DNA from: Terriglobia bacterium
GTDB lineage: Bacteria; Acidobacteriota; Terriglobia; Bryobacterales; Bryobacteraceae
Assembly: GCA_020073345.1 (NCBI GenBank)
Contig: JAIQFI010000007.1
Span: 62,001 to 126,000 of the forward strand
Direction of reading: 5' to 3'
DNA length: 64,000 bases
Within the stretch, counting starts at the first letter, position 1. The number at the start of each line of letters is the position of its first letter. The notes under the pieces were generated by a model that worked only from the letters and a program-made list of their open reading frames with translations, had not been told where the DNA came from and made no database searches. The translations under genes and the position numbers were made by a program. Below, one piece after another: positions 53,199 to 62,198 of this stretch.

Positions 53199-54133
53199 AT
53201 GTACAGAAGACTGTTTGCGATTCCGCTTTCACCGCTTTCGCACAGGCCCAAAACGGGGCCTGCGATCGTGCATGCCTCGAAGGTTTCGTGAACCAGTACC
53301 TCGCCGCACTCGAAGCCCGCGATCCTTCCAAGCTCCCGCTGGCCAAGAGTGCCAAGTACACCGAAAACGGCGTGCAGCTCAAGTTGGGCGACGGTATGTG
53401 GGGACCGGTCGTAAAGATGACCGAATACAAGCTCTATTTCGCCGATCCCAAGGCCGGCCAGGTGGGATTCTACGGATCGCTTGAAGAGCACGGGCATCCC
53501 GCCATTCTCGGCCTGCGCCTCAAGATCGAAGACCGCAAGATCAGCGAAATGGAAGCCATCGTCCTGCGCTCCACCGCGCGTGGAACGTTTTCCGACGTGA
53601 AGGCGCTCAAGGTCGATCCCATCATGACCCAGCCGCTCGCTCCCTCCGAGCGGCGCACGCGCGATGAGCTGATCACCGCATCCGACGCCTATTTCGAAGG
53701 CATGGAGAAAGGCACCGACAAAGTCACTCCCTTCGACCCGGATTGCAAGCGAATCGAAAACGGAGTGGTAACCGCGAACGATCCCGGCAATGCCAAACAG
53801 ATCAGCCGGATTCCCTGCGGCCAGCAGTTCGCCACCGGTTTCACCAAGGTCATCACCAAAGTGCACGAGCGGCGCTACCCTGTGGTCGACGAAGAACGCG
53901 GCTTGGTGTGGGGATTCATCCGCTTCGACCACGCCGGCAAGGATAAGACCATCACATACAATGACGGCTCCATCCACCCCGTGAACACGCCCTTCGACGA
54001 GCCATTTTCCTTCCAGATCTGCGAGCTCTTCAAGGTCCGCAACGGTAAGCTTCTGCGCATCGAAGCCCTGGTCGCACCGGTCCCCTACGGCATGCCCACC
54101 GGCTGGGGCGGAAAGCCCAGTCATAAAGAATGA
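53199..54133 (+). CDS. Secreted DUF8021-like protein with an apparent -1 frameshift
   Basis: The intact downstream frame (from the GTG at 53288) encodes 281 residues with KLPLAKSAKYTENGVQLKLGDG, EALVAPVPYGMPTGWG and two similar NTF2-like halves. Read upstream without a start, this frame continues as AQAQNGACDRACLEGF, a conserved N-terminus of the family, but it has no signal peptide. In another frame an ATG at 53199 gives MYRRLFAIPL. Joining the two at the T run 53227-53229 restores MYRRLFAIPL-FTAFAQAQNGACDRACLEGF. One T seems to be missing. It may be a pseudogene, a sequencing error or genuine frameshifting. The ATG is 2 bp after the preceding stop. Confidence 0.65.
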
Positions 54134-54153
54134 CCGGCAAGCCCAGCCACTAG

Positions 54154-54174
54154 GAATAACCGCCGCGGTTATTC
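54154..54174. terminator. Strong hairpin between convergent genes
   Basis: GAATAACCG and CGGTTATTC are perfect 9-bp arms around a CCG loop. It is followed by three imperfect decamers ending in TTCGCG or TTTGCG. It lies between two convergent stop codons (54133 and 54199), so it could terminate both transcripts, although neither side has a long T run. Confidence 0.5.
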
Positions 54175-54198
54175 GCGTTTATTTGCGTTCATTCGCGG

Positions 54199-55887
54199 CT
54201 ACCAAAGTTGCCACTGGCCGAACGCCAGAACGTATACGGCCAGCAAGGCATTGGTAGTCGCATGGGCGGCGACGGCCTCCCCGATTCTCCCCCGCCGGAT
54301 GACCGCGAAAGCGTACAGCAGCCCTGCCAGGATTCCCGCGAGCCAATGGCCGCCGTGCAGAGCGCCGAATAGCACGGACGAGATCACCAGCGCGAACCAG
54401 GTGAACCGCGTGAAGGCTACCGACTCGAAGTCTTGCGAGATCAGACGGCGCAGAAGAAACCCGCGAAAGGCAAGTTCCTCGGCGATCGGAACCGTAACGG
54501 TGGCCGCCAGGACTCGAAAAGAAATCCAAGTGATCCGCGCCGCGGCCGAGGATGCGCTCAGCACACCCGGCATAGCCGTCACCACCGGAGCGCTCCAAAG
54601 ACGGTCCAGGCCGACCCAGACGATAAACACACCCGCCCCGATCGCTGGTCCCAGCCACCCCACTCTCCAGTTCAGAGTCGAATACCTGGTTCGAAACGCC
54701 CATAGCGCTCCCGCCGCCGCAAAGAACCGCAGCGGATACAACCATTCGAACCCCCCGCTCAGCGCGCCCGAGACCATTCCTGCACCCAAAATCACCAGGA
54801 ACGGGACTAGATAGGCGGCCGTGGGATTATCCTCGGTTCGAGTTGACGATCCCGCCTGGGTCGGGTTCAAGGTGAAATACGGCGTCCGCCGCGCAGCCAC
54901 CGAGAAACCCAGCGCGACTAAGTTAAACGCGATCCAGCCCGCTTGCGAGTGAAACCCTCCTACGGCGATCTCGCGCGCGCCCGCGCTGCCGATCAGGATC
55001 AACGCTGCAATGCGCACCGCGTTGAGCAGATACATCACCACCACTCCGGCTGGAATCAGAAGCAGCGCCTGCGGGAAACGGCACTCCTTCCGGAACAGGC
55101 ACAACCAGACCACGCCGAATGCCAGCATCAGACCGGCGCCCTCGAAGCCCGAGCACTGTTCCGCAATTTCTACCCTGAAGTTGCCGGTCCCGATAATCAT
55201 CTTGGCCGGGTCGGCTGTTACGCTGGAGGCAAAAAACTCCAGCAATACCTCCACCAGACGGAACGTGACGCGGCCCATCGGCCGCCACAACGTCCTGCCC
55301 GAATTTCCCACCACACAGGCCGCGACCACCGCCGCCGACGTGAATAGCCACAGGTATCCAGTGCCGCGCACCATTTGGATCCACTGCGCGAGAGGAATAG
55401 CCGCAAGTCCCGCGAAGGAAATCGCGGCAACGCCCGCTGCCAGCCAGCTTCCGGCGATCAGATCCGCCTGGACGCCCGAAACGCCGGTTTTGTACAGAGC
55501 GATGGTGAGGGCGCCGGTCAGAACCATCGCGGCAACGTGTGCTGCTAGAAAACCCCTCCCAACCGGGATGGCAGCCAGCCGTTGAGAGATCTCATCAAAG
55601 GTGGGTTTGCTCCTCAGATACCCGAAGGTTACGAAGAGTGCGGCGAAACCCACGATGCACCGCACGATCCACGGTCCCCAGGCGGCCAGAAATCGCAGCA
55701 AGCTGCCCCGGTTCGCAAGCTCGGCCCCGTCGGCTGCCACCGAGAGGACCAGCAATTCCACGGCAAAGATACCCGCCAGCGTGAGCAGGCGAAAGAATAC
55801 TCCAAATCGCTGGATGTTGATCGAAAGGGGGGATGCCGTGTCGGGCGCCCCAACGGACACCGCATGTGCTGGGGAGAGTTCAGGCAC
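54199..55887 (-). CDS. xrtE: Exosortase/CPBP-protease fusion (XrtE, VPEID-CTERM type)
   Basis: The 562-residue polytopic protein has an exosortase core: Cys245 in EQCSGFEG, Arg292 in LLNAVRIAALI and His313 in GFHSQAGWIAF form the catalytic triad. A linker leads into a CPBP (CAAX-type) intramembrane protease domain with AEELAFRGFLL (Glu470, Glu471, Arg475), ALHGGHW (His511) and AHATTNALL (His542). This domain order is that of exosortase E of the VPEID-CTERM system. Such enzymes cleave C-terminal sorting tags of exported proteins. The start is a GTG. No substrate gene is seen nearby. Confidence 0.85.
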   Translation of the reverse strand: MPELSPAHAVSVGAPDTASPLSINIQRFGVFFRLLTLAGIFAVELLVLSVAADGAELANRGSLLRFLAAWGPWIVRCIVGFAALFVTFGYLRSKPTFDEISQRLAAIPVGRGFLAAHVAAMVLTGALTIALYKTGVSGVQADLIAGSWLAAGVAAISFAGLAAIPLAQWIQMVRGTGYLWLFTSAAVVAACVVGNSGRTLWRPMGRVTFRLVEVLLEFFASSVTADPAKMIIGTGNFRVEIAEQCSGFEGAGLMLAFGVVWLCLFRKECRFPQALLLIPAGVVVMYLLNAVRIAALILIGSAGAREIAVGGFHSQAGWIAFNLVALGFSVAARRTPYFTLNPTQAGSSTRTEDNPTAAYLVPFLVILGAGMVSGALSGGFEWLYPLRFFAAAGALWAFRTRYSTLNWRVGWLGPAIGAGVFIVWVGLDRLWSAPVVTAMPGVLSASSAAARITWISFRVLAATVTVPIAEELAFRGFLLRRLISQDFESVAFTRFTWFALVISSVLFGALHGGHWLAGILAGLLYAFAVIRRGRIGEAVAAHATTNALLAVYVLAFGQWQLW

Positions 55888-55916
55888 GATGGTTCAGGGA
55901 AAATTCTTCAGGAGAA

Positions 55917-55946
55917 TCACGGACACAGCCAGTGCCGAGTCCGTGA
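55917..55946. repeat. Inverted repeat upstream of the exosortase gene
   Basis: TCACGGAC and GTCCGTGA are perfect 8-bp arms separated by 14 bp. The near arm is 30 bp before the GTG at 55887. It could be an operator or a leader hairpin. Confidence 0.5.
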
Positions 55947-56173
55947 ATAATGTCGAAGGGACTAGCTACTTCTTGTGCCGTCCGCGCATCACCAGCAACG
56001 CACCCTCCTTTTGGCTACCGTGATTCAAAGAGTATACATCAGGATGCCGGGGGTTTAGCGTCCCCAACGGCGGCCGGAAGTCCTGGTACTTGTTGTCGAA
56101 GACTGATCATGGATGCAGCCGGCGCTCCGTTTGAATTGTAAACGCCCCCGAGCGAACCTTTCCCGGGCAATTT

Positions 56174-56190
56174 CCGCACTTTTGGTGCCA
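56174..56190 (-). promoter_or_regulatory. Possible sigma-54-type promoter of the exosortase gene
   Basis: The minus strand reads TGGCACCAAAAGTGCGG. It has GG and GC separated by 10 bp as in -24/-12 promoters, and TGGCAC is a perfect -24 core. The -12 box (GTGCG) deviates from TTGCA. The site is also a near dyad (GCAC/GTGC), so an operator is an alternative. Confidence 0.25.
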
Positions 56191-56262
56191 AAACAGGGGA
56201 TTTCCGGGCCGTAACCCTAACGAAAGGCAGCTTTACGACCGATAGCCGAATGCTGACCCTAA

Positions 56263-58758
56263 ATGCCCACTCAAGCTAAGGCGGACCGACCTTCGTCGCC
56301 GGGACAGAAGCTTCCCGTCAGGCGCGGCCCGAGTGTCACCGCCGGGGAAGCGCCGCCAGTCGCCCTTAAAGAGCCAAATCAGGAGGAATTCTCCGATCGC
56401 CACAACGACCGGGAGTTCCGCCACTTTGCCGAGAGCATCGTCCAACATATTGATGAGGTCTTCTTCTGGCGCGATCCGGACAACCTGAAACCGTACTTCG
56501 TTAGTCATGCCTACGAACGGATCTGGGGACAGTCTTGTCACAGCGTCTACGCGGAACCCTCCTCGTGGACCGAGTCCATCCACCCGAACGATCGGGAGCG
56601 AGTGACCCAGGAGTCTCAGCGCGCCGCGACCGCCCCTCAAACACAGGTGGAGTACCGCATCGTCCGGCCTGATGGCGACGTGCGCTGGGTCTGGGCGCGA
56701 ACGTTTCTGGTCGAATCCCAGGATGGAACCGCGAAGCGGCTGATCGGGATCGCACAGGACGTTACGGAACGCAAGCAGGCCGAAAAGATGAGGGCGTTCC
56801 TGGCGTCCATCGTGGAATCCTCGGACGATAGCATCATCGGAACCGACCTGGACGGCAGAATCCTGAGCTGGAACCAGGGCGCCGAGAAGCTTTTTGGCTA
56901 CACCCCCGACGAAGCCATCGGGAAGCACATTACCCTCCTGTTCCGGGTGGACCGTCAGGCGGATCATTTGAATACGTTACACAAGATCCGGCGGCAGGAA
57001 CAGATCGAGCGTCTGGAAGGCGTGCGTGTGAGAAAAGACGGGACATCCATCGATGTGTCGATCATCCTGTCACCCATCAAAGATGCCCTGGGGCGTCTTC
57101 AGGGCGTCTCTGCGATTTACCGCGATATCACCGCCAGCAAACGAGCCGATGCCGAGCTCTTGAAGGCCAAGGAGGCCGCCGAAGCGGCCAGCCGGGCCAA
57201 GAGTACGTTCCTGGCGACCATGAGTCACGAGATTCGCACGCCCATGAACGGCATCCTGGGCATGACCGAGTTGGTATTGGACAGCGATCTTACGCCGGAC
57301 CAGCGCGACAGTCTGGATCTGGTCCACCTTTCGGCCGAGTCCCTTCTCTCCGTGATTAACGACATCCTGGACTTTTCCAAGATTGAAGCCGGCAAGATGG
57401 AGTTTGAGTCTATTCCTTTTGATCTCCGCGAGACGCTGGGCGAAACCATGGAGACGCTGGGTTTCCGTGCTCACCAGAAGGGCCTCGAACTCGTCTACGA
57501 TCTCGAGCCGGATGTGCCGGCGGCCTTGTTGGGCGATCCGGGACGCCTCCGCCAGGTTTTAGTGAACCTGGTCGGTAATGCCATCAAGTTCACGGAACAA
57601 GGCGAGATTCTGGTCAACGTTGGGCGGGAATCGGAATCACCTGACGCTGTTTGTCTGCATTTTTCAGTCAAGGATACCGGAGTAGGAATCCCCGCGGAAA
57701 AGCAGGAAAAGATTTTCGAGGCGTTTTCCCAAGCCGATGGATCCATGACCCGCAAGTACGGCGGAACTGGTTTGGGGCTGACCATCTGCGGGAGACTTGT
57801 GGAGATCATGAACGGACGCATCTGGGTGGAAAGCCAGATCGGACAAGGCAGTACCTTCCACTTCACCACGCGTCTGGGTGTTCAGCGCGTAGTTTCCGAA
57901 CCGGCGGCTCACCTTCATCCCGCGCAGTTACGTGATTTACCCGTGCTGATCGTGGATGACAATTCTACCAACCGGCGAGTCCTGACCGAGATGCTCACCC
58001 GCTGGGGAATGAAGCCCACAGCGGTCGACGGCGGCCGTGCCGCGCTGATGGCGCTGGAGATCGCTAAGAGTATCGGCCGCCCGTTCGCCCTCATTCTCTT
58101 GGATGGACACATGCCGGAAATGGATGGATTCACTCTCGCCGGGGAGATTCAGAACCATCCGGAACTCGTGCGGACAACCATCATGATGTTAACTTCCGCG
58201 GATCACTTGGGCGCCGCCACACTCTGTCGGGAGCGTGGCATCTCCGCTTATCTGGTGAAGCCCATTCGCCAGTCTGAACTCTTGGCCATGATCTGCAGAG
58301 GCATGCAAGTTCCTCAAGAACCCACCGAGGGTCCCAGGATTTCTATTGCCCCGGCCAACACCAACACTCAATCCCGGGTGCTCGTGGCTGAAGACAATGT
58401 CGTGAATCAAGCCCTGGCGCGGCGCCTGCTGGAGAAACGAGGCTACGCGGTATCGGTTGTAAAAGATGGCCGGGCAGCCGTAGAGGCCGTGAAGCACGAG
58501 CGTTTTGACATCGTGCTCATGGACATTCAGATGCCTAACATGGATGGATTCGAGGCTACCGCCGCCATCCGGCGACATGAACAACTGACTGGCATCCGCG
58601 TCCCCATCGTGGCCCTGACTGCACACGCACTCAAGGGTGACGACGAGCGCTGCCTCGCCGCGGGGATGGATGCCTATATTTCCAAACCGATCCGGCAAGA
58701 GGACCTGTACGTCACCATTGAAAACATGCTCGGCCGGATTCCGGCGCAATTGAACTAG
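56263..58758 (+). CDS. Hybrid sensor histidine kinase, PAS-PAS-HisKA-HATPase-REC-REC
   Basis: The 831-residue protein has no transmembrane helix. A first PAS/PAC (about residues 45-170, ending IGIAQDVTERKQAE) and a second (IVESSDDSIIGTDLDGRILSWN ... YRDITASKRA) precede HisKA with MSHEIRTPMNG, where His322 is the phosphoacceptor. The ATPase has DTGVGIP and GGTGLGLTI. Two receiver domains follow, with Asp614 in LLDGHMPEMDG and Asp754 in LMDIQMPNMDG. It is a cytosolic phosphorelay kinase. The output partner is not in the window. It is divergent from the exosortase gene. Confidence 0.93.
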   Translation: MPTQAKADRPSSPGQKLPVRRGPSVTAGEAPPVALKEPNQEEFSDRHNDREFRHFAESIVQHIDEVFFWRDPDNLKPYFVSHAYERIWGQSCHSVYAEPSSWTESIHPNDRERVTQESQRAATAPQTQVEYRIVRPDGDVRWVWARTFLVESQDGTAKRLIGIAQDVTERKQAEKMRAFLASIVESSDDSIIGTDLDGRILSWNQGAEKLFGYTPDEAIGKHITLLFRVDRQADHLNTLHKIRRQEQIERLEGVRVRKDGTSIDVSIILSPIKDALGRLQGVSAIYRDITASKRADAELLKAKEAAEAASRAKSTFLATMSHEIRTPMNGILGMTELVLDSDLTPDQRDSLDLVHLSAESLLSVINDILDFSKIEAGKMEFESIPFDLRETLGETMETLGFRAHQKGLELVYDLEPDVPAALLGDPGRLRQVLVNLVGNAIKFTEQGEILVNVGRESESPDAVCLHFSVKDTGVGIPAEKQEKIFEAFSQADGSMTRKYGGTGLGLTICGRLVEIMNGRIWVESQIGQGSTFHFTTRLGVQRVVSEPAAHLHPAQLRDLPVLIVDDNSTNRRVLTEMLTRWGMKPTAVDGGRAALMALEIAKSIGRPFALILLDGHMPEMDGFTLAGEIQNHPELVRTTIMMLTSADHLGAATLCRERGISAYLVKPIRQSELLAMICRGMQVPQEPTEGPRISIAPANTNTQSRVLVAEDNVVNQALARRLLEKRGYAVSVVKDGRAAVEAVKHERFDIVLMDIQMPNMDGFEATAAIRRHEQLTGIRVPIVALTAHALKGDDERCLAAGMDAYISKPIRQEDLYVTIENMLGRIPAQLN

Positions 58759-58764
58759 CTTCGA

Positions 58765-59667
58765 TTACTTCGCCGCCGCGGCTTTTCTTTGCTCCTCCAG
58801 AACCGCGTTGAACGCCGTCTCCTGAATGTCCAGTTCGGTCTTATATCCCTGCGGGTCGATAAACGGATTCGGCCCCTTGCCCAGCTTCGGATACTTTTCC
58901 GCCAGGTTGTACATCGCCGGATGCGACCCCAACGGCACATCGCACTTCAGCCCTCTCAGAATCCGAAAACTGCGCTGATATTCCTCGGCGATCTGCGGCA
59001 CTTGCGGATTGTTCACCAGCCACGTTCCCTGGTTGACACCCACGCTCCCGATGATCACCACCTCATACGCCCGGCCGCCTTCCTGAATGGTCGCGGTCCA
59101 CGTGGTGCATCCGCGAGTGTGCCCCGGCGTCAGATGCGCCACCAGCGTCGTGCCGCCCAGCGTCACTTTCTCCCCGTCATGAATAACCTTGTAGTCCGGG
59201 CGACGTGCCCCGCTCGGCGTCCGCATGGTCTGCAGCGCCGGAATGTCTTCGGCCATCGCCATGGCTTGCGCGCCGCTCAGCTCCAGCGCCAGCGGATCGC
59301 CTTCCATATGATCCCCATGCGCGTGGCTCCCCAGCAGGATCTTGATATCGGTGAACTTGAACCCCAGCTTCTCCACCGACGCCTTGATCACCGGCACCGT
59401 GCGTTCATAATCGCTGTTGATGAGGATGTTCCCCTGCGGCGTCACGATCAAAAACGTCCCCAGGCTCCGCGTGCCGACGTAGTACAGGTTCCCGATGATC
59501 TTGTGCGGCGGAAACGCCGTGTCCTGATCTTCCTTGGTTCCGACGTTGCGCGTGAACAGCTCCGCCGCCGTCCACACCTTGCCGGCCTGGGCCATCAACG
59601 CCGCCGCGCCGCAGCCAGCGAGAATCAGCCCTGGCAGAATAAATCGAGAAAGTCTTTCGGTCCGCAT
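58765..59667 (-). CDS. Exported subclass-B3-like metallo-beta-lactamase-fold hydrolase
   Basis: The 300-residue protein has a signal peptide, then PHKIIGNLYYVGTRSLGTFLIVTPQGNILIN, LLGSHAHGDHMEGD (metal site HxHxDH), LTPGHTRGCTTW and a further His in PLGSHPAMYN. This arrangement matches subclass B3 metallo-beta-lactamases and their environmental relatives. Whether it hydrolyses beta-lactams is unknown, since many B3-like soil enzymes do not. The Met at 59667 is preferred over the 16-residue extension. Convergent with the histidine kinase, 6 bp apart. Confidence 0.85.
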   Translation of the reverse strand: MRTERLSRFILPGLILAGCGAAALMAQAGKVWTAAELFTRNVGTKEDQDTAFPPHKIIGNLYYVGTRSLGTFLIVTPQGNILINSDYERTVPVIKASVEKLGFKFTDIKILLGSHAHGDHMEGDPLALELSGAQAMAMAEDIPALQTMRTPSGARRPDYKVIHDGEKVTLGGTTLVAHLTPGHTRGCTTWTATIQEGGRAYEVVIIGSVGVNQGTWLVNNPQVPQIAEEYQRSFRILRGLKCDVPLGSHPAMYNLAEKYPKLGKGPNPFIDPQGYKTELDIQETAFNAVLEEQRKAAAAK

Positions 59668-59780
59668 AAGTGACAACAGAATATCAGATCCCTTCTGGGG
59701 TGTTATCCTTCTCAAACATAGGTCTGACGGCAGCCGCGGTTTATTGGAAGTCTTAGGAGCCTTTCATCGTCTAAATACAA

Positions 59781-62186
59781 ATGAGTCTGCTCGGCGACAT
59801 CCGCTTGAGTCTTCGGACCCTGGTCAAGAATCCAGGTTTCACGGCGGTGGCCGTGACGATGCTCGCCGTCGGTATCGGCATCAATGCCACCGTCTTCACA
59901 GTGACGAACGCCGTACTGTTCAAGGGATTCGCGCTGGTGGAGAGGAACGATCGCCTCCGCTACATTGGCTACAAAAACTCCAATTGTTGCGTCTCCTACC
60001 CCGATTTCCTGGATTGGAGGGCTCAGTCGAAGTCGTTCGAGGGCATGGCGATCGTCCACGGCGTGAGCATCATGCTCAGCGATGACCACGGCTTTCCGGA
60101 TAATCTCTCCGCGAACGAAAACAGCGCCGATACTTTCAAGGTTGTTGGCCAGAGACCGATGCTTGGGCGAGATTTTACGGCGTCCGATGAAACCGACGGC
60201 GCTCCTCCCGTCGCGATCCTGAACTACGGCTTCTGGGAACGCCGCTACGGAAAGGATCACAACATCATCGGCCGGACGTTGCGGATGAACGGCGCTCCGA
60301 CGACCGTAATCGGTGTCATGCCGGAAGGCTTTTCCTTCCCCCAGAGGGTCGATGTCTGGGTGCCGCTGGTGCGGACGCGGAATGTCCTAAAGCGAGAGAA
60401 CCGCGCCACCTGGGTCGTACTCGCCCGCCTGGCGGACGGCGTAACCATGGAGAACGCCCGCGCGGAAATGGAGATCATCGGAAGGAGGCTCGCCGGCGCC
60501 TACCCGCTTACCAATCGGGACCTGCTTCCCGAAATACAGACTTTCGACCAGTTCTTCATAGGTCCGAACGCGGTCCTGATTTACGGGTCTATGTGGGGCG
60601 CGGTTGGTTTTGTGCTGTTGATTGCCTGCGCCAATCTGGCGAACCTTCTGCTTGCTCGCGCGATCGGCAGGTCCCGCGAGATTTCGGTCCGCATCGCGCT
60701 CGGCGCAGGGCGATGGCGGATCGTTCGGCAACTCCTCATCGAAAGCCTGATGCTATCCGGGTTGGGCGGATTCCTCGGCTGGTGGATTGCAAAATGGGGT
60801 GTGCGCACCTACGAAATCGCCATGGCTGCCAAATCCTCATGGCTGATTCTCGATTACTCCATGGACCAACGCGTCCTTGAATATCTCATCGTGATTTCCA
60901 TTGGGACCGGATTGCTGTTCGGGCTTGCGCCCGCCCTGCGGCTCTCCAGACTCGACGTCAATGCCACGTTGAAAGACGGGGGCCGGGGTGCCACCGCCGG
61001 AGGGCACGGAAAATATCTCTCCGCTCTTCTTGTGACCGGAGAAATGGCGCTGGCCATAGTGCTTCTCGCGGGAGCGGGCGTGATGATCCGCAGCTTCCTG
61101 AAGATCCACAACGCGGATATGGGCGTCAATACAGCCAACGTGCTCGGTGGAACCCTGAATCTCCCTTCCGAAAAGTATCCGCACCCGGAGGACAAGATTT
61201 CGTTTTTCGACCGCCTTATAACGCGCCTGGAGGCGATCCCCGGCGTGGAATCGGTGGCAACAGCCGACACCCTCCCTAGCTGGGGTTCTACCAGGCTTCC
61301 CTACGAGCTTGCGGGCGCCCCTCCACCGGACGGGCCCCGCCCAAGGCTTTCCACACTGAAGATCAGCCCGGCGTACTTCCAGATCCTGGGAGCGAAGCTG
61401 CTCTCTGGCCGTGAATTCAACGATGGCGATGTGGCTTCGGCAGTTCCCGTAGTGATCGTGAACCAGCTGTTGGCGAGCAAGTTTTGGCCGAGTGACGATC
61501 CTCTCGGCAAACGGCTCCGCTTGTTTGATAAGGACACGCCAGAAACGTGGCTGACCGTCGTCGGAGTCGTGTCGAATATCATCCAGAATGACCAAACCCG
61601 GCAGATGGTCGATCCTGTGGCTTACTTGCCCTATCGCCAAAAACCGGGAGGAGGCGCGTGGATTCTCGCGCGAACTCGCGTCCCTCCGGGCAATCTGGCC
61701 AATGCCTTTCGCAGTGAGGTGCACGCACTGGATCCCGACCTGCCCTTGTATGGCCCCATGCCCATTGCCGACCGGCTGGAGGGGTATTGGGACAGCCGAT
61801 TCTATGGCGGACTATTCGTGATTTTCGCTGCGATTGCGCTCTTGCTTGCTTCGATCGGCTTGTATACCGTGATCGCGCATGCCGTGAGCCAGCGCACTCA
61901 GGAAATTGGAATCCGGATGGCGATCGGCGGAACGCCCCGCGATATTCTCGCACTCGTGTTCCGGCAGGGAATGATTCCCTTGGCCATCGGTCTGGCCATC
62001 GGACTGCCCGCATCCTTTGCCGTCAACCGCCTGTTGAAATCCATGCTCGTCCAGGTTTCACCGGCGGACCCGGTCACACTCGCCGTCGCCTCCGCCGTGC
62101 TGATTCTGTCCGCAACGCTCGGTTGTCTGATTCCGGCACGCCGCGCCATGCGCGTCGATCCGGTTGTCGCTTTGAGAAACGAATAG
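59781..62186 (+). CDS. ADOP-type ABC transporter permease (MacB/FtsX-like)
   Basis: The 801-residue protein starts LLGDIRLSLRTLVKNPGFTAVAVTMLAVGIGINATVF, the typical start of acidobacterial duplicated orphan permeases. It has two MacB periplasmic core regions (PVAILNYGFWERRYGKD; VPVVIVNQLLASKFWPSDDPLGKRLR) and two FtsX blocks (CANLANLLLARAIGRSREISVRIALGAG; TQEIGIRMAIGGTPRDI). The CCVSYPDFLDWR motif is usual. No ATPase gene is adjacent, as the family name implies. It probably uses a shared ATPase elsewhere to export a lipid or peptide. Confidence 0.9.
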   Translation: MSLLGDIRLSLRTLVKNPGFTAVAVTMLAVGIGINATVFTVTNAVLFKGFALVERNDRLRYIGYKNSNCCVSYPDFLDWRAQSKSFEGMAIVHGVSIMLSDDHGFPDNLSANENSADTFKVVGQRPMLGRDFTASDETDGAPPVAILNYGFWERRYGKDHNIIGRTLRMNGAPTTVIGVMPEGFSFPQRVDVWVPLVRTRNVLKRENRATWVVLARLADGVTMENARAEMEIIGRRLAGAYPLTNRDLLPEIQTFDQFFIGPNAVLIYGSMWGAVGFVLLIACANLANLLLARAIGRSREISVRIALGAGRWRIVRQLLIESLMLSGLGGFLGWWIAKWGVRTYEIAMAAKSSWLILDYSMDQRVLEYLIVISIGTGLLFGLAPALRLSRLDVNATLKDGGRGATAGGHGKYLSALLVTGEMALAIVLLAGAGVMIRSFLKIHNADMGVNTANVLGGTLNLPSEKYPHPEDKISFFDRLITRLEAIPGVESVATADTLPSWGSTRLPYELAGAPPPDGPRPRLSTLKISPAYFQILGAKLLSGREFNDGDVASAVPVVIVNQLLASKFWPSDDPLGKRLRLFDKDTPETWLTVVGVVSNIIQNDQTRQMVDPVAYLPYRQKPGGGAWILARTRVPPGNLANAFRSEVHALDPDLPLYGPMPIADRLEGYWDSRFYGGLFVIFAAIALLLASIGLYTVIAHAVSQRTQEIGIRMAIGGTPRDILALVFRQGMIPLAIGLAIGLPASFAVNRLLKSMLVQVSPADPVTLAVASAVLILSATLGCLIPARRAMRVDPVVALRNE

Positions 62187-62198
62187 CGCCGGCCTGTG

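Larger units (their letters stand above)
55888..56262. other. 375-bp divergent intergenic region between the exosortase and the histidine kinase
   Basis: No gene of normal size is supported. The region holds an inverted repeat (55917-55946), a sigma-54-like element (56174-56190) and, on the minus strand, a short open frame ending at 55967 whose tail reads GALLVMRGRHKK. That frame has no ATG or GTG at its head, and an overlapping ATG frame (start 56110) encodes only 23 residues. It most likely holds the promoters of both flanking genes and a long exosortase leader. Confidence 0.5.

Noticed and set aside
52850-54124. 424-codon open frame on the minus strand
   Set aside because: It is antisense to the mono-haem and DUF8021-like genes, whose family motifs fix the coding strand.
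55967-56107. Minus-strand frame ending GALLVMRGRHKK as a VPEID-CTERM substrate
   Set aside because: The hydrophobic part is far too short for a sorting-tag helix, there is no VPEID-like motif and no proper start codon.
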